Counted from the stretch's first letter, positions 35,196 to 48,267 are shown. The stretch: DNA of 64,000 bases from Hyaloperonospora brassicae (GCA_947650285.1 CANTFL010001207.1:124001-188000), one strand, 5' to 3'. A program made the numbers and translations. The notes: generated by a model not told the origin, from the sequence alone.

Positions 35196-36363
35196 ATGCA
35201 GTAAGTCTGTATCGAGCGACTTGTACACTCAGGGAAGTCGAATAAGCTATTGACATGAGTTCGTAGAATGAACTGCCACTGCGAATCACGTGTCTTGGTC
35301 TTGTTTCTAGGTCTCGAGCGTCCACTACATTCTACCGGTAAACTTATTGGTGCATGATCATCCTTGCTACGGCTTTCGCTCTGGTATTTCTTACCATCGA
35401 CGAAGATTTGCACAAAGCTATGTGCATCATCGTGTCTGCAAAGGGATCAATCGTTCGCGATCAATGACGTTCCTTGTGACGGAGTGGGCTCGTTGAATGA
35501 GGTTGACATTACGTTGAATGTCAGATGTGAGTATTGTGTTGAAACCGACAAGATTCTGCGCATTCGTTCGTCGGTTGATACAGGACATTGTATCGGCCAG
35601 TCGAGCGTCCAATTCATGCCAGACGCGCACGGTGGGAGGTGACAGTGGGAGCGAACAGACAGCTTTCATGGACATATTGTAGGTCGATGTCGTTTGAGTA
35701 AGTTCGAACGACATTTGCTGGACAATACTTCATTTGAAATGCCACTCACACACTTTCGCTTTCCATTCAGCTGAGCTCTTCTGCAACAAGGTGAGCTCGT
35801 TTCAAGACATCGACATCAGCAAATGTCGATAGGAAAAAATTATCTTCGCGTGTGATGGTCCCGGATACTACTTTTAAGGAGCTTCTGGAAAAGGCACCGT
35901 ATACCATTTAGCATAAGTCACCAATTCTTACGTTTTTAAGCAATGACACCAACACACAAGGCACCATGTAATCACGAGAATAGAAGAATGTAACATAAGA
36001 TGAGAAGGAAATGCACCAACTAATCAAAAAAATAAAGACAAGAGCGCACCACAAGATGGAAAGGATGCAAACGGTGCGCCAAATCATCAAAAAGTCGAAA
36101 ATGCACCAGTGATGGCAACTGTACGACCAATTGCACACACACCTGAGATCCTTCATATGCATGCACAGGCATTCTCTTTGTTCCCTCTCATACTGCATCA
36201 ATTAGAACCCTTTTCATCGTTTCCGTAGACAAACACTTTACGAGAACGATGCGGTGACATGACGTTTGGAGCGTGAGCTGAAAGTGCTATGCAACGGTCG
36301 ATTGTTAGGCCGCGCTAATTCTACCGCATTAAGCCATATCGTGCTGGTTTAGTATTGCAGCAA
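35196..36363. other. Transition region, possible last exons of the upstream gene
   Basis: A GTAAGT at 35201 and an acceptor TTTCTAG at about 35311 could extend the upstream gene. From about 35850 the sequence becomes AT-rich with no coding signal. Confidence 0.35.
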
Positions 36364-36541
36364 TGTGGAAAGTGGATACACTGAATGTCTCACTGCCCAG
36401 CAATTCTATGAGGTGGCACGAGTGTCCGCGTGTGTAGCAGGTGCGCCAGGCAGACTCCCTACACAAGCCACAGTAGGTCACTCACTTCGTGAAACCATAC
36501 ACGACAATTTTGACGCTCTGATAAAACATGTCGTATTCAAC
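36364..36541 (+). repeat. 5' LTR-like repeat of the copia element
   Basis: It opens with TGTGGAAAGTGGATACACTG and shares several blocks (CCCAGCAATTC, GAGGTGGC, CACTCCCTA-like, GTAGGTCA) with 50,739-50,920. It is diverged, and the end is judged from where similarity fades. Confidence 0.6.
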
Positions 36542-38297
36542 AGATTATGAGCCCAACAGGCGAGAGATATCTTGCCCAGAACTGCGATACGAAGCGACTT
36601 TTCAGTTTGCCTCCCGAAGGAGATGGGCAACGCATGCTTCCTGGCTAGGCATGACCTTCTAGCACAGACGCCATCAGGCATGCAAAGCTCAACGAATGGA
36701 TCGCCGCCTGAGTACGAGATCATGCTTACCCATTTGCAGCAGATCACGGGCCTGCTAGAGGCACAAGATAGACAGATCGTATTAGCCACGCAATATGCGC
36801 ATGAGACATCCCCTCAGGCGTCCATGCCAATGTATCAGGCATCATCTCCTTCCGCCGGTACGCTTGGACCGCCTCGAGAAACTTGAACCTGGTCGAGCTT
36901 ATGTATGTGGACGGACTCTCGGATGTGCTTGGAACGGAGTCGCGTCTGAGGCACACCAGCTCCGCTACACGCGAGGTCCAAGTCAAGCAGCGACGGCACG
37001 TCAATGCTTATATTGAAGCCGAACAACGTAGCAGCGCATATATTTGCAACGTCTACAGGAAGTATAACTGGTGATTATGGAGGAGTATGCGCGAAGGAAG
37101 ACGAACCAATTGGACGAGATAGGCCATACTTGGTCGGAAGGAGAAGCTCAGCGCCAGTCAGTGCAGGAAGTAAGGCCGAACCACGCACAGCGAGAAAACA
37201 GTATCCTGAAGCTCTCCACGCACAAAACCCGCCGGTGCAGATGCTCAGCTTGCGGATCACCATCGTCTGATGCGAGATTCTGAGCAACTTCTACGAGAGG
37301 AGCGAAAGCATCTCAGGCGGCTGCACGAGCAGCAAATGGAGCAGAATGCTCGACTCAGGGTGAAGAAAGAAGAGATTAGTGCGCAGAAGTGAGCTACAAC
37401 GACAAGAACCACCACTCACGTCCGTGCAAATCCAAACAAATATTCAAATGCTGGTGCAGTCTCCTACGAGCGTGGAAGACGCAATGAAGATGCACAAAAT
37501 CCTCCAAATACGCCTCCTTTCCTTTGGCGAGATTCAGCTTACCGCTTCATCGTGATACGTAGAAGGGTGAAACGTGGGTACCACCTAACAAGGCCTCAAA
37601 CTGAGTGTCTGTATTTTTGACGCGACGGAGACGTATAGGGAAGGAATTGAAGGCGGGTTTCCACAACGGACGATATTGTTCGTCGAAGAAGTAGATTGTG
37701 AAAGAAGCAACGGCTGTTTATAGACGAAGCAGTGTAAGCTTGTTAAGTTTGGTCAACATTTACGACTTTGAGCCGCTTAGTACTTCGACAATCAGCGAGG
37801 CGTGTTAATTGTGTCCAAACCGACCTTAGCATACGATACCGCTCAAATGACGCCGGCTTTACCCGCGTAGATAAGTACGATTCAAACGATAGCGCTGTTT
37901 AGAGCCAAGAAGGCGTCTGGATCCAGATTGAGCAACTGATGTTTGTATCTAGTGACTTTCAGGAATGCTGCAGGAGCTTTGTCGACTTTAAGTTTGAAGA
38001 ATGTCGTTTTGTGTGCGTCCGAAAATGTAATTGATTTCGTTAGCGAAGTGGTATACGATTTAAAGCGATTTGTGTGCTCAAGCGAGCGAGTTCTATCAAT
38101 ATCATCTACGAGATCGACCACTCTTTCTCATCACTTTGATGAACTAGTTATGCTGTACATGCTTCGGATGATGTACGTTGTCTTATATGTTTCGCATGCG
38201 AAAAAAGAACACGTCGTTAGTGCGCCACAAAATTAAAAGGGATCAAATGAAGACGAAGGTTCCCGTGTCGTATTAACTGCGACATACTTGGAAGGAC

Positions 38298-38400
38298 ATG
38301 AGTCATGAGAAATTAGATTCAGGTGCGAGTCGACATCTAGTATCTGGCGCAAACCTACTCTACGATACCATCGACTGTTTAAATCTCGAGGGTCCCAAGC
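38298..38400 (+). pseudogene. Copia aspartic protease fragment
   Basis: One frame reads LDSGASRHLVSGANLLYD, the copia-type protease active-site block with D-S-G. Sequence before it (about 36.55-38.29 kb) holds only gag-like debris that I cannot define, with stops in every frame. Confidence 0.65.
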
Positions 38401-39470
38401 AGGCGGAGGGTGCGGCACTACAAGTAACACTATGCGGAAAGGTATAATTCGCATGACTTTGTAGACGGTATTTTGACCACGTGGCGTATAGGACGTGTGT
38501 TTTGTCGCACAATTAAACAAGCATTTGTTGTCATGGGAAGATATTATGTAAGCGCGGTGTACACTAACATAGAGACAAGAAAGCCACGCTGTGGTAAAGG
38601 ATGATCACACAGTATTCTACACGAACTTCGTTAGCGATGTTCTGGTGGATGAACGAGTGAAACATCATCGAGAAGAAAATTCCGTGAAGGTTGTATGTGT
38701 TAACGATTCAGGTCGAAGTGAGCGTTTGGAATATGACACTTGTAGTCGAAGCAGTGAGATCAGAAGACATTTGTACAATCAGTGTGTTCACCTCTATTCT
38801 ACCGTGCACCCATATATTTCTATACTACCTATTTCCATTTATCCTCTTGGCTAGTTTACCATTTATTTAAATCGACAAGATCCTCGTTCATGGTTGATTT
38901 CCTTTTGTCTGTAATGTGGACGACAGTTCCTAAGAGCAGTAATAGAAGTGGGAGACGTCACTACGTAGCACTATAGTGCTAGCGAACTTCTATCGCCATG
39001 ATACGATGATTTCTCTTTATGTCTCCGTGTATCGACCCGGTAGTCTTTGTGTTGGCTTCACCAAGCCTTCTCGCTGAGGTTTAGCGCTGTTGCTTTATCT
39101 CGTATCTTCTGTTATATTTTTCTTGTACTACTTTAGCAGACATTCACACACATATACACACATGCGTATAAACATCCCTCCCATGCCCATTCTCAAGCCA
39201 CATCACCTTATATCCACAGTCATGACTGCTATTGCAAACATCAATGCATTCGATCACACGATTAGAGAGAAACGTTAATGTAGTTTCACCACAGTTTGGG
39301 ACATCTGACTTATACGACTTCTGACTATTCGGCAAATGATTGGCAATAAGGAATACATCGTGCACGTCGAGAATGTGAACCTGCTTCATTTGCGCGAAGG
39401 GATAACATACCCGCACAAATAAGCCGAAATCTGAATCCGATTCAAGTGCAGATATCGACATAATTGGAGC

Positions 39471-39800
39471 AGTCATTTGCAGTGACATCAAGGGGCCGAT
39501 CACACCACGCGATATAAACAGAACAGGTATATGATCAAATGTATCGATCGTGAAACCAAGTACTGTCGGGATTGCTCGGCTGCGACAAAAGAAATTTCTA
39601 AAAACATGCTCGAGTTGTTTCTTTTTTGGTTTGAAAAGCGTTTAAAATGCCGAGTGCACGTGCAGAGCACGGACAGAGTAGCGGTACTGTTCAATAACGT
39701 TGATTTATTCTGCAACAGCACTAGTGTGTTCAAGCAAAAGACCAAAATCGAAATTAGGCCGGAAATGGTGAGGCAGAACCCACACTTTGAAAATCGATGA
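39471..39800 (+). pseudogene. Copia integrase core fragment
   Basis: One frame gives SDIKGPITPRDINRTG with a stop-free continuation KCIDRETKYCRDC, then WFEKRLKCRVHVQSTDR, VDLFCNSTSVFKQK and QNPHFE. These match the copia rve core around the first and second catalytic Asp. The GGGE region after the second Asp is altered. A downstream block near 39,990-40,070 (CDPNKYLLKR) resembles the segment that follows the integrase. Confidence 0.75.
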
Positions 39801-40422
39801 ACATGGCTGGATGCATGTTATTTCAAGTGTTGTCTCACTGAACTTCTTGATCTTGCTGCACATATTTTGGAGCGTAAGTGATCAACCTTATTCTTACCAA
39901 GATAATTCTGGGAGTTAGTCTCCGATGGAGATATCTCTGAATAAACCTCTCAAAGTCGTAAATTTGGTGGAATTTGGCTCGAAATGTATCGTATCGTGTG
40001 ACCCCAACAAATATTTACTCAAACGCCAAGGTGAAACCGTCATTACTCTCGGTGAAAACGATGAAAGAAGGGATTTATAGTATACATGCCGAAATCCCAA
40101 GCAGCCATAACGATCCGTCATGTGCAGAACGTTCAGACGATCTCTACTTGGTCAAACATGCAGCTGATAGGAGCACTGACTTATGACGCAGATGATGAGA
40201 TTGAATTATTTGCGAAGCGCAGAGACACCGAGTGTCAATCCGTAGATCGGCCTGTAAAGTGTTGAGCGGCCATCCCTTCCAAGCGTCACACGTATCAACA
40301 TCGCTACACCGCCGCGCGAAACATTTAAATTATTGCACATGCGCGACGTCCACCGAGACGATCGTCGCGTGGTCGCCGCAAGTCAACCCAACATAAAGAG
40401 GCCGACGTTAATGTGCAATAGG

Positions 40423-40870
40423 TGTAACGGGGTGAGCCCGTTACATAAAAATTGATATTTTAGCATCAATATTTGAGCATTATATATTTAGATGATGTTC
40501 AATTGACATTACTCGTAAGGAGCAAGGTTGAAAGAAAATCACCCCCGAGGGTAATATTTCTTTGATGGGTTGCTCCACCTGATGGTTTGTTGATCATGGT
40601 ACATCAACCAGATGAAGCACCAATCGCTGCTGGGCGCGGGCAATGGGTAGTGAGCAAGAGACCCACATAGGAGATTGTAGTTTAATATAGTTAGCTCAAG
40701 ACAAAAGATAGTTTATTAAGAAACATAACTATATTAGATACAGTTCTACTTTTTCCTTAGACAGAGCTTTCGAGCTCTGTCTACTTCGCGGCGCTACCTC
40801 ACGCAACGTGTACGTAAAGTCGGGTGCAAGCAACCTTGTGTTAAATTGACACAAGGCGTGCCCCGTTACA
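40423..40870 (+). repeat. 5' LTR of gypsy copy 1
   Basis: It starts TGTAACGGGG and ends CCCCGTTACA, exact inverted ends. The first 23 bases form a hairpin with 9-base arms (TGTAACGGG and CCCGTTACA). An internal palindrome, CAGAGCTTTCGAGCTCTG, lies at about 40,763. About twenty differences separate it from the 3' LTR, roughly 95% identity by eye. Confidence 0.93.
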
Positions 40871-40920
40871 CCTGGTAGCACTTTGTAGTCCGTCCATCGA
40901 CCACAACCACCTCTTTTGAC

Positions 40921-41823
40921 ATGAACATGTTGGATGAGAAGGAGAGCTTTTACGCCACGCGTGGAGGCTTTAATCGTTTAAGTGACATCGAACGGAGGGC
41001 GGTAGAACGAATGAGTTCCACCGTAGGCGAGTTCGCCATTAGCCCCATGTTGGAGTCTCTAGACAGAGACCAACAACATGCCGCTATAGCCAGGTTCATT
41101 CAATATGAACTTGTCGTCGAAAGAGAAAAGGTATCCTTGCTTCGCCAGAAAGACTCTCAACAGACAGAGCTATTGAGACAGCAGCAATTCAATGCTGCTG
41201 TGGGCGGGACGACACACACACTTCGTCCCGAAATCTCGAAGATTGATATCTCCAAGTACAGAGGAGTCGGGGAATACTCCCTGTTATTATGGTTCGTCGA
41301 ACCAGACAGAGCCATAAAAGCACGTCGTATCGACGATGAGCAAATGAGATTCACATTTGCTCAGGCCCACTTGGCAGGACGTGCCAATACTTGGGCCTTA
41401 GAGATAGAGATGAGCGACCCATATGCTTTCGGTTCGCTGGAAGCCTTCACCCGGGTCAAACAAACGTTTAAACTTCCTCGGGCTGAGTTTAGGGCTCAAT
41501 CTGAGCTCCTGAAACTTAAACATGGTAAGCGTGATGTGCACGCGTATGCTCAGCATATACGACTCCTCGCGAGCACTATAACTGCTGACCCTGTACATGA
41601 ACACAAGTTGATTACTGTGTACATGCAAGGAATCGCAGATGGTCCCGTCAGGAATCCCCTATTCCGCTTAAAGCTGGATACGCTTGAACAAGCAATCGTA
41701 GCTGAGGAACATGAAGAATTTAGCATGATACAGGCTCATGCTAGCTCGAGATCTTATCGTCCACCGAGACGACAAGAGACTGGAGGTTCAGAACCAATGG
41801 ACCTCTGTTGTGTTAAGAGCTAG
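40921..41823 (+). CDS. Gag polyprotein of gypsy copy 1
   Basis: This is a 300-residue open frame beginning 50 bases after the 5' LTR. It is helical and charged, with a retrotransposon-gag-like core (ISKYRGVGEYSLLLWFVEPD and LAGRANTWALEIE) followed by a region with FRAQSELLKLKHG. It ends after EPMDLCCVKS. Beyond the stop, two stop codons and substitutions break the expected CCHC zinc knuckle, so nucleic-acid binding is lost. It is the only part of this copy still open as one frame. Confidence 0.85.
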   Translation: MNMLDEKESFYATRGGFNRLSDIERRAVERMSSTVGEFAISPMLESLDRDQQHAAIARFIQYELVVEREKVSLLRQKDSQQTELLRQQQFNAAVGGTTHTLRPEISKIDISKYRGVGEYSLLLWFVEPDRAIKARRIDDEQMRFTFAQAHLAGRANTWALEIEMSDPYAFGSLEAFTRVKQTFKLPRAEFRAQSELLKLKHGKRDVHAYAQHIRLLASTITADPVHEHKLITVYMQGIADGPVRNPLFRLKLDTLEQAIVAEEHEEFSMIQAHASSRSYRPPRRQETGGSEPMDLCCVKS

Positions 41824-42040
41824 AGACCTCGCTCTTCAAATAACAAGCGATTGTAAAATTGCAATCACAGTCAGGAGTTAAGACACTACGCTTACTAGTC
41901 TAGTGCCCCACGCCCAGTACCAAAAATTACTGAGTGAAATGAACGATCATTTGCTAAAAAGGGCAATGGGCGTAGGTCCAGCGCTGTTGCGAAACCACAA
42001 CAGCGAAGCGGGTCATTAAAAAAGGTCGGGGTCAGTAGGG

Positions 42041-45000
42041 GTGGAGCGCCCTACTGATCCAGCAACCTCAAGAGAATTTGCAAATCTCTTGACGAAGGTT
42101 GCTCCAGATACACAATCTTTGTGCGTCTCTGCACCTGGTGATGAGATATCACTCTCCACCTTGAAGCTGCAAGTGACAAAATATTTGTCACTTCGCGCCC
42201 AATTTGATTTTGGGACTTTGAACAAATTTGTTCGTTGCCAGTCACTAGAGGGTCATATGCTCAAGTTCGTTGAGCGCGACATCCCTCTTACGAGGATGAC
42301 GGTGCGCCTTGCAACAGGAGCATCGACAACCATTGCAAAACGTGTACTGGGAATCCACTACTTGTAAAAGGGGGAACTGACGGTGATGATTTCATCGTAC
42401 TGGATCTGGATGAAAATTTTGATGTCATCCTGGGATTACCTTGGCTCAGAAGGTAAGAACCAAGGGTTAGCTGGTAGCATCGATCCGTGAAGATGCCTGT
42501 CGCTTGTTCATCAGATGGCCATCTGATGAACGTCATAGAGCGTCCACAAGCGTGTGGATGTACTGCAAGTGAGTGCGATGGTCTCACTTGCGGTACGGTC
42601 GTTAGCACGACTGCACAAGGCCTCAGTGTAGTTGATCACTACACTGCGGAGCAAGCCCCCGTCGGCTGTACAGAAGTACAGGCAGTGCCGAAGGTCTACC
42701 ACTCAAATAAGTTAAGTGAATCGGGACATGGATGTATGCATAGCAGGCAACATCCTAGAAAGAAGAAACATTTTGTCACCAAAGGGTCAACACGGTCATC
42801 CTAGGTCGACTGGATAGTCGACCGTAGAGGGTCCGTCCCTGACTGTGTTTTCATATCCACAGTCAGAAGACGTCGAAGGGATAAATTTCATGTGCTTGAG
42901 AAAGGGATTCCTCAAGAGTCTCATTCTGAGGGATTAGGCCCTCAGCAACCTGTGGGAAACAAGTCCCCATGAAGAAACTGAGACGTTGAACGTCTTATTA
43001 AATGACGGATCAAGTATAGGCGCTTATACACTTGATCTGATTGTGCCTCCGAAGTTTACATCGGAGATAATCCTATTGTCAACGCTGGAGCCGAAACGGT
43101 TCTTGCGTGATCTGCGTAGTGGCAAAGTCAAGCAGATCTGCATACTCGTCACAGATGACGATTATGTGGCCGATGTTTGGTCGGCCACAGTGTTTGCTGA
43201 GTACAAACGGGTTATCAGCAGCTCATCGATGGACGAAAGCGTCATCGATGGGAAGGCTCGGATTGAGCGATACACGTCTCAATCCTGTAAGTCACTTTAG
43301 GCAAATCCTTTGTATAAGGATTTGATCGAATAAAAGGATGTGTTCATTGAATCCGTACCTTGCGAGTAGCCGAAAGATAAAGGCACTCGACACGAGATCG
43401 AGCTCAAACCGGGCTCGAAATACTGTGTCATGAAGCAGTGGCCACTGCCTCGTGAAAAAGTAGTAGAGATCGACAAGTTCTTTACCGATCGCTTAGCGGC
43501 AGGTCATGTGAGGGAATCAACTCCCCCTCACAGCTATCCGAGATTCTGTGTGCGAAAGGACACAGAAGGATGGCGGATAGTGCACGCATTCGACAAATTG
43601 AATGCTGCAACGGTACCGGCTCAGACTCCGATACCGAGAAAGGACGTTCTCATAGATGGTATGTCAAAGAGTACCATCATCTCGTCCATGGATCTGATGG
43701 ATGGATTCTATCAGATCCTCATGCATGAACGGACATCCCGTACACAGCAGTGAGTACCCCCAGCGGTATGATGTGAAAGTGGCTAATGATGTCACATAGG
43801 CTGCGTAACGCCCCTGTAACGTTCGACAGATGTGTCACAAATCTGTTGAGACCGGTGTGTGATTTCGCACCGAGTTATTTTGACGATGGGTTCGTCCATA
43901 TTTGGGCTATGGACGGGAAGACAGACGTTGAAGTTTACATAACTCACGTTCGTCAGGTTCTTCAACTCATGCGCAAGCATAAGTTGTACGCCAACCTCAA
44001 GAAGTGTATATTCGCGGCTAGCAAAATACCACTTCTCGGACGCATCGTGGGTAAACACGGTGTACACCCAGACCTCGAGAAGATCGAGGCAATCACCGAC
44101 TGGCCAGTGCCAGTCAATGTCAAGGTACTGCGGAACCTCCTTGGGTTCGCGGCGCACTTGCACAAGTATTCGCCGAACTATGCCGAGATGACTATTCATC
44201 TTTCTTGTTTATTCAAAAAATATGAAGTGGTTATAGAACGCTGACTGTCGGCGTTCCTTCGAAGGTATCAAGCAAAGCTTGATGCAGTCGCCGATATTGG
44301 TGATTGCAGATCAGGACAGATCATTTCATGTGGTCTGAGACGCCAGCGATTTTGCAATCGGCTGTGCATTGTTGTAATACGACACAGACGGCGCGGAGCG
44401 CGTCGTCTGCTATCAATCGCGTCAGCTGCAACCAGCCTAACGCAATTACCCAGTGCATGACAAAGAACTCCTTGCCATACAGTATGCACTGGATAAGTTT
44501 CGCGGCTATCTCTTGGGAGATAGACCGTTTATTGTCTATACGAGCCATGCGTCACTGCGAACGTCCGTAAACTGTCCCCATCTCTTGCAACGAATGGCGA
44601 GGTGGTTGTCTTTCTTTGAGGAGTACAGTTTTTCCGTCGGGTATAGTGCAGGACTACTCAAAGTCGTCGCTGATGCGCTATCGCGCCGACCCTATTTCGA
44701 GCCGGGCGCGCAATCCAACAATGGGGACAAGCCCACTGTTGCTGCACTTACGGTCAGTGTGCCGTCTTCAATATTACTTGACGACGTGATAAAGGCCTAC
44801 GCAGAAGACAAGGTCCTTCTGCTTCGATGGATTATCCGGTAAATCCATATACTAAATCCTTGAAAGATTTGCCGGCTTTTTACGGATCATCTTCGGATCG
44901 GTACACAACTCGCAACGGGCTGCTATATCATACATCCGTAGACGGCGACACGCCTCGTGTCGTCGTCCCAACTCATAATGATTTGCGATTACGCATCATC

Positions 45001-46300
45001 TATAAGTGTCACGATGACCCAACAGGCGGGCATCGTGGAAGGGAAAAGATTTACCTTACGGAAAGTCGTGCCTTTTTACTGGCCCCGCCAGTACCAGTTT
45101 ACACGCAAGTACATACGTGCTTGCGAGGTTTGTAAACGATTGAAGCTCAGTCCTTCATCCTGTGCACCATTACAGACTCTTCCTGTCCCGGAAGCGTGTT
45201 GGCAGTCCGTTTCGATGGGCTTCGTCTTCGGGTTCTCCGAAGACGCTCACAAGAAAAATGGTATTCGTGTGTGTGCCGATCGTTTCAGCAATATGGTTCA
45301 TTTTGCTGCAGTTCCAGAGTCGATCAACGATCACGAATGTGCGCGTGTCTTTATTGACACAGTGTTTTGAATTCATGGGTTACCCCGTGAGCTTGTATCC
45401 GACCCTGACCCTCGGTTCACGGCGGAGTTTTGGCAGTCCGTGTTCCGATCACTCGGAACGCGTTTGAAGATGTCAACATCTGACTACCCCGAAACAGATG
45501 GTCAGACGGAACGTGCAAATCGCGTCCTCGAAGAAATACTTCGAGGATACGTCCACTCGTTCGCAAGTTGGAGCGAATTTATACCGATGGTAGAATTCGC
45601 CATCAATAAATCGGTGCATGCTTCAAGACAGCACACACCGTTCTACGTTAATGGCTTACGGCGTCTACGTCTGCCCTCCCTTTTAGAGTGTGACTCTTGG
45701 TTTAGGGAGGAAGCGACTCTATCGAGCACAAACCGTTCTGGCCCTTGCTCATCACGTGTCGACGCCAACGTCGTCACGTATGATGCCGATGTCGATCAAG
45801 TCGACATCGATGAATAAGATCCCTCCAATAATAGCGATGACGCTATTATTGAATCAGATGATGATGACGATGCTATCATTATCAGTATCGCCAACGACTA
45901 CTCCAGCGAAAAATGATTACAATCTCGCTGATGAACGGAAAGAGGAAAATACTATTTCTGCAGTTCGCAAAAGGCGAACTGAACACAACGAGGCCAAGTC
46001 AGCAGAAAGATCTCTGCTGGGTCGTGAAACAGTAGTCCGTTTCGTGCAAGATATCATCGCTCACGAGGTGGAATAGCAGACCAGGAACGCTGACAAGAAT
46101 GGAAGAGCAAATGTCTTTTTATTTATTGAAGCCGACTTAGTCCTACTATCTACGGTAAACTTACCTAGACATGCAGTAACTAACGTGGGCAGCAGCAAAC
46201 TACTGATCAAGTACATCGGCCCCTTTCGTGTGCTAAGCCGGCAAGGCAACGCATACATGATCGAGCTTCCACGTAGGATGCGCACGCATCCTACGTGATA
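42041..46300 (+). pseudogene. Pol (protease-RT-RNase H-integrase) of gypsy copy 1, disrupted
   Basis: Domains are readable in order but in many frames. A protease-like block lies at 42,239-42,450. RT runs 43,430-44,244, with IVHAFDKLNAATVPAQTPIP, MDLMDGFYQILM and the catalytic YFDD kept. RNase H runs 44,250-44,690, with VHDKELLA and ADALSRRP. Integrase runs 44,870-45,810, with CEVCKRLK of the zinc finger and TDGQTERANRVLEE around the catalytic Glu. The first catalytic Asp of the integrase is gone (SMGFVFG where copy 2 has SMDLVFG). The end is a GPY/F-like segment (VTNVGSSKLLIKYIGPFRVL). At least one frameshift and several stops lie in RT and RNase H. Confidence 0.88.
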
Positions 46301-46413
46301 CGTGGGACGTATCCGCCCGTACTGTCAGTACGAGCCCTTTTCGACGATAAAGTACCCCCCTCACGTTCAAGAACCTCCATTAGGTTCTTGCGCTCGCGCT
46401 CCAGACGATCCGT

Positions 46414-46659
46414 CTACACGCGTAATGAAGAGACCTCTCCACGAAGTTCGGAGACCTCTCTGCGAGCTGTCCCGAGCTCTTCGACGAGGTAGCGGACATC
46501 ACGCTCAACCTGGAGTTGGGTGAAGGCGTAATCGGCATGATCCTTCGCCCGGTCAGCCTCCCGATCCTGGAGGTATTGCAGAACGGAATCGGTTAGACCG
46601 TAGCGCCTGTACCGCTCGTGCTCCAAATCCTTGCGCAATTGATCGTTTGCGCGATCCAT
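46414..46659 (-). CDS. Antisense coiled-coil frame in gypsy copy 1
   Basis: This antisense open frame of 81 residues has heptad-like Leu/Glu/Arg composition (YAFTQLQVERDVRYLVEEL and TARREVSELRGEV). A diverged counterpart occurs at the same place in copy 2. It could be the 3' part of an antisense gene, or the mirror of a sense-coding linker between integrase and chromodomain. Confidence 0.4.
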   Translation of the reverse strand: MDRANDQLRKDLEHERYRRYGLTDSVLQYLQDREADRAKDHADYAFTQLQVERDVRYLVEELGTARREVSELRGEVSSLRV

Positions 46660-46737
46660 CTCGTATTGGTAGATCTGGTGAGCCGAACGACTTGGAGGAG
46701 GTCTTTCCTAACCCCCACATCTTTTAATGGACTAATA

Positions 46738-46960
46738 CTGTGGTCAACGCTTTCTTGTGGAGCGTATCTTGAACCACCGTGGCGATTCAGGATCAAGGAC
46801 GAGTTAACTCGTCCAGTGGCGGGGGTATATACCCTCGTGGAACAGCTAAGAGCGGAACTCTCAGCTGATGATGGATGTGCCCGGTCTCGTCGAGAATTTC
46901 GATGTAACCCACCCTTTGGAGGAGGAACATCGTCGAATGAACGCCCGGCGCGTTTGCAAA
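46738..46960 (+). pseudogene. Chromodomain of gypsy copy 1 integrase
   Basis: In one frame it reads FLVERILNHRGD, then VQWRGYIPSWNS, a stop, and QLMMDVPGLVENFDVTHPL. This is the chromodomain pattern (W-G-Y-P-x-x-x-x-S-W-E-P), with two stops and a changed EP. It marks the element as a chromovirus-type gypsy. Confidence 0.75.
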
Positions 46961-47290
46961 GGGATTGTAAAGTATCAATCCCTTCGTACATCTCGGAAGA
47001 GATACGCACCCTCCAGTAGGGTTATAAGGAAGGAAGGCCTCCCTTGGAGCGCGAACAGAGTTGTCAATACAAATCTAACATTACTCTCCCCACAAGAGGC
47101 AAGGTAAACCTGCCTCTCGAGAAAATCGGTGCAATTGGAACTGAGCATCGGTTATGGACTTCTTTAAAACTGAGCACCTGTTACGGACTTCTTTAGAACT
47201 GAGCACCGGTAATGGAATCTTGTTCAAACTTATTGCGTGCTATAGTAAGTTTTTACAGCCAGGGGTCACGGCCAACATTCTTATTGTTGC

Positions 47291-48135
47291 CTATGAAATT
47301 ATCCCACGCTTGATCCAACGAGAATTCGTCTCGTTTGTGGTTACCGTGGTGCCATCGATGTATGAAAAAGACGTCGATGCAAAATTCATACTTAGCGTGA
47401 TAATTTCTCGCACCGGTATCAAGTCCATGGGTCTATGACGAGTCAAAGAGTGAGATCCGACAACTCCAGTAGTATAACCATACCACTGTCTCAACTCGCT
47501 CAAGGTAGGCATCCATGGCTTCTTCTCAAGAGCAGATCGCAACACGTTGCGATCCTGCTCCTCCAGCGTGGTGCCATCATGAGAGCTGGCACCACGATCG
47601 CCGCAATACCTAGTTTTTCTGCGACAATGGCTACGATGACTCCGCGAAGAGCCATCGACATTCTCATGAGGACTTACGTCCTCATGTATCGCACTCTCCT
47701 CGTACGAGAACGAGCGCGATCGGTTCGATTCCGGCGACGAGTTCACAGACTCGTGGAAGGGATCAAACATCTCATGGCGCAAGTCCTTATCGAGGCTGCC
47801 GCGAGGCGCAGCAGTCTTCGATTCCGCAACCTTGTGGTCAAGCTCTGCGCACGGCTACGAGTTGGATGGAGAATCCGGCTCGCCTGAATAGACCACCTCT
47901 ATCTCGGGATCTTGATTCATGAGACTACCTCCCGAAACGAAACTGCGGAAGAAGGAGCAGCACGTGAATGAACGCGTGCTCCTGTAAGTGCGGGAGTTGC
48001 AGGCCTCTTACTGGCAGCAGCAGGTGACTTGACATCTGCTGCTGAGTGTTGGACAGCTTGTTCTCCGGCTGCAAGCACCCGTGCAGCCTCTTTACTGGTG
48101 GCCTTGATTGCGCAGCGCACGGACGAACTCGTCAT
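47291..48135 (-). pseudogene. Antisense reading frames between pol and 3' LTR, gypsy copy 1
   Basis: On the strand opposite to pol, pieces at 48135-47917 (MTSSSVRCAIKATSKEAA..., Ala/Ser-rich), about 47929-47860 (MNQDPEIEVVYSGEPDSPS) and 47782-47291 (LRHEMFDPFHES-like start, then KKPWMPTLSELRQWYG and SYIDGTTVT) follow in the same order as similar pieces on the antisense strand of copy 2. Stops separate them here. No known domain was recognised. Confidence 0.5.
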
Positions 48136-48267
48136 GCGCTAAAAGGCTGAATGCGTAAGGCAGAACGAGCAAGTGCTCCCTTTTCCACAGAGCGATTCAA
48201 CGGTGGTCACTCTATCACCAACCAACTCAATCACTCACTGTAGCGACTGGTGGTGAAGGGGGCGTGA

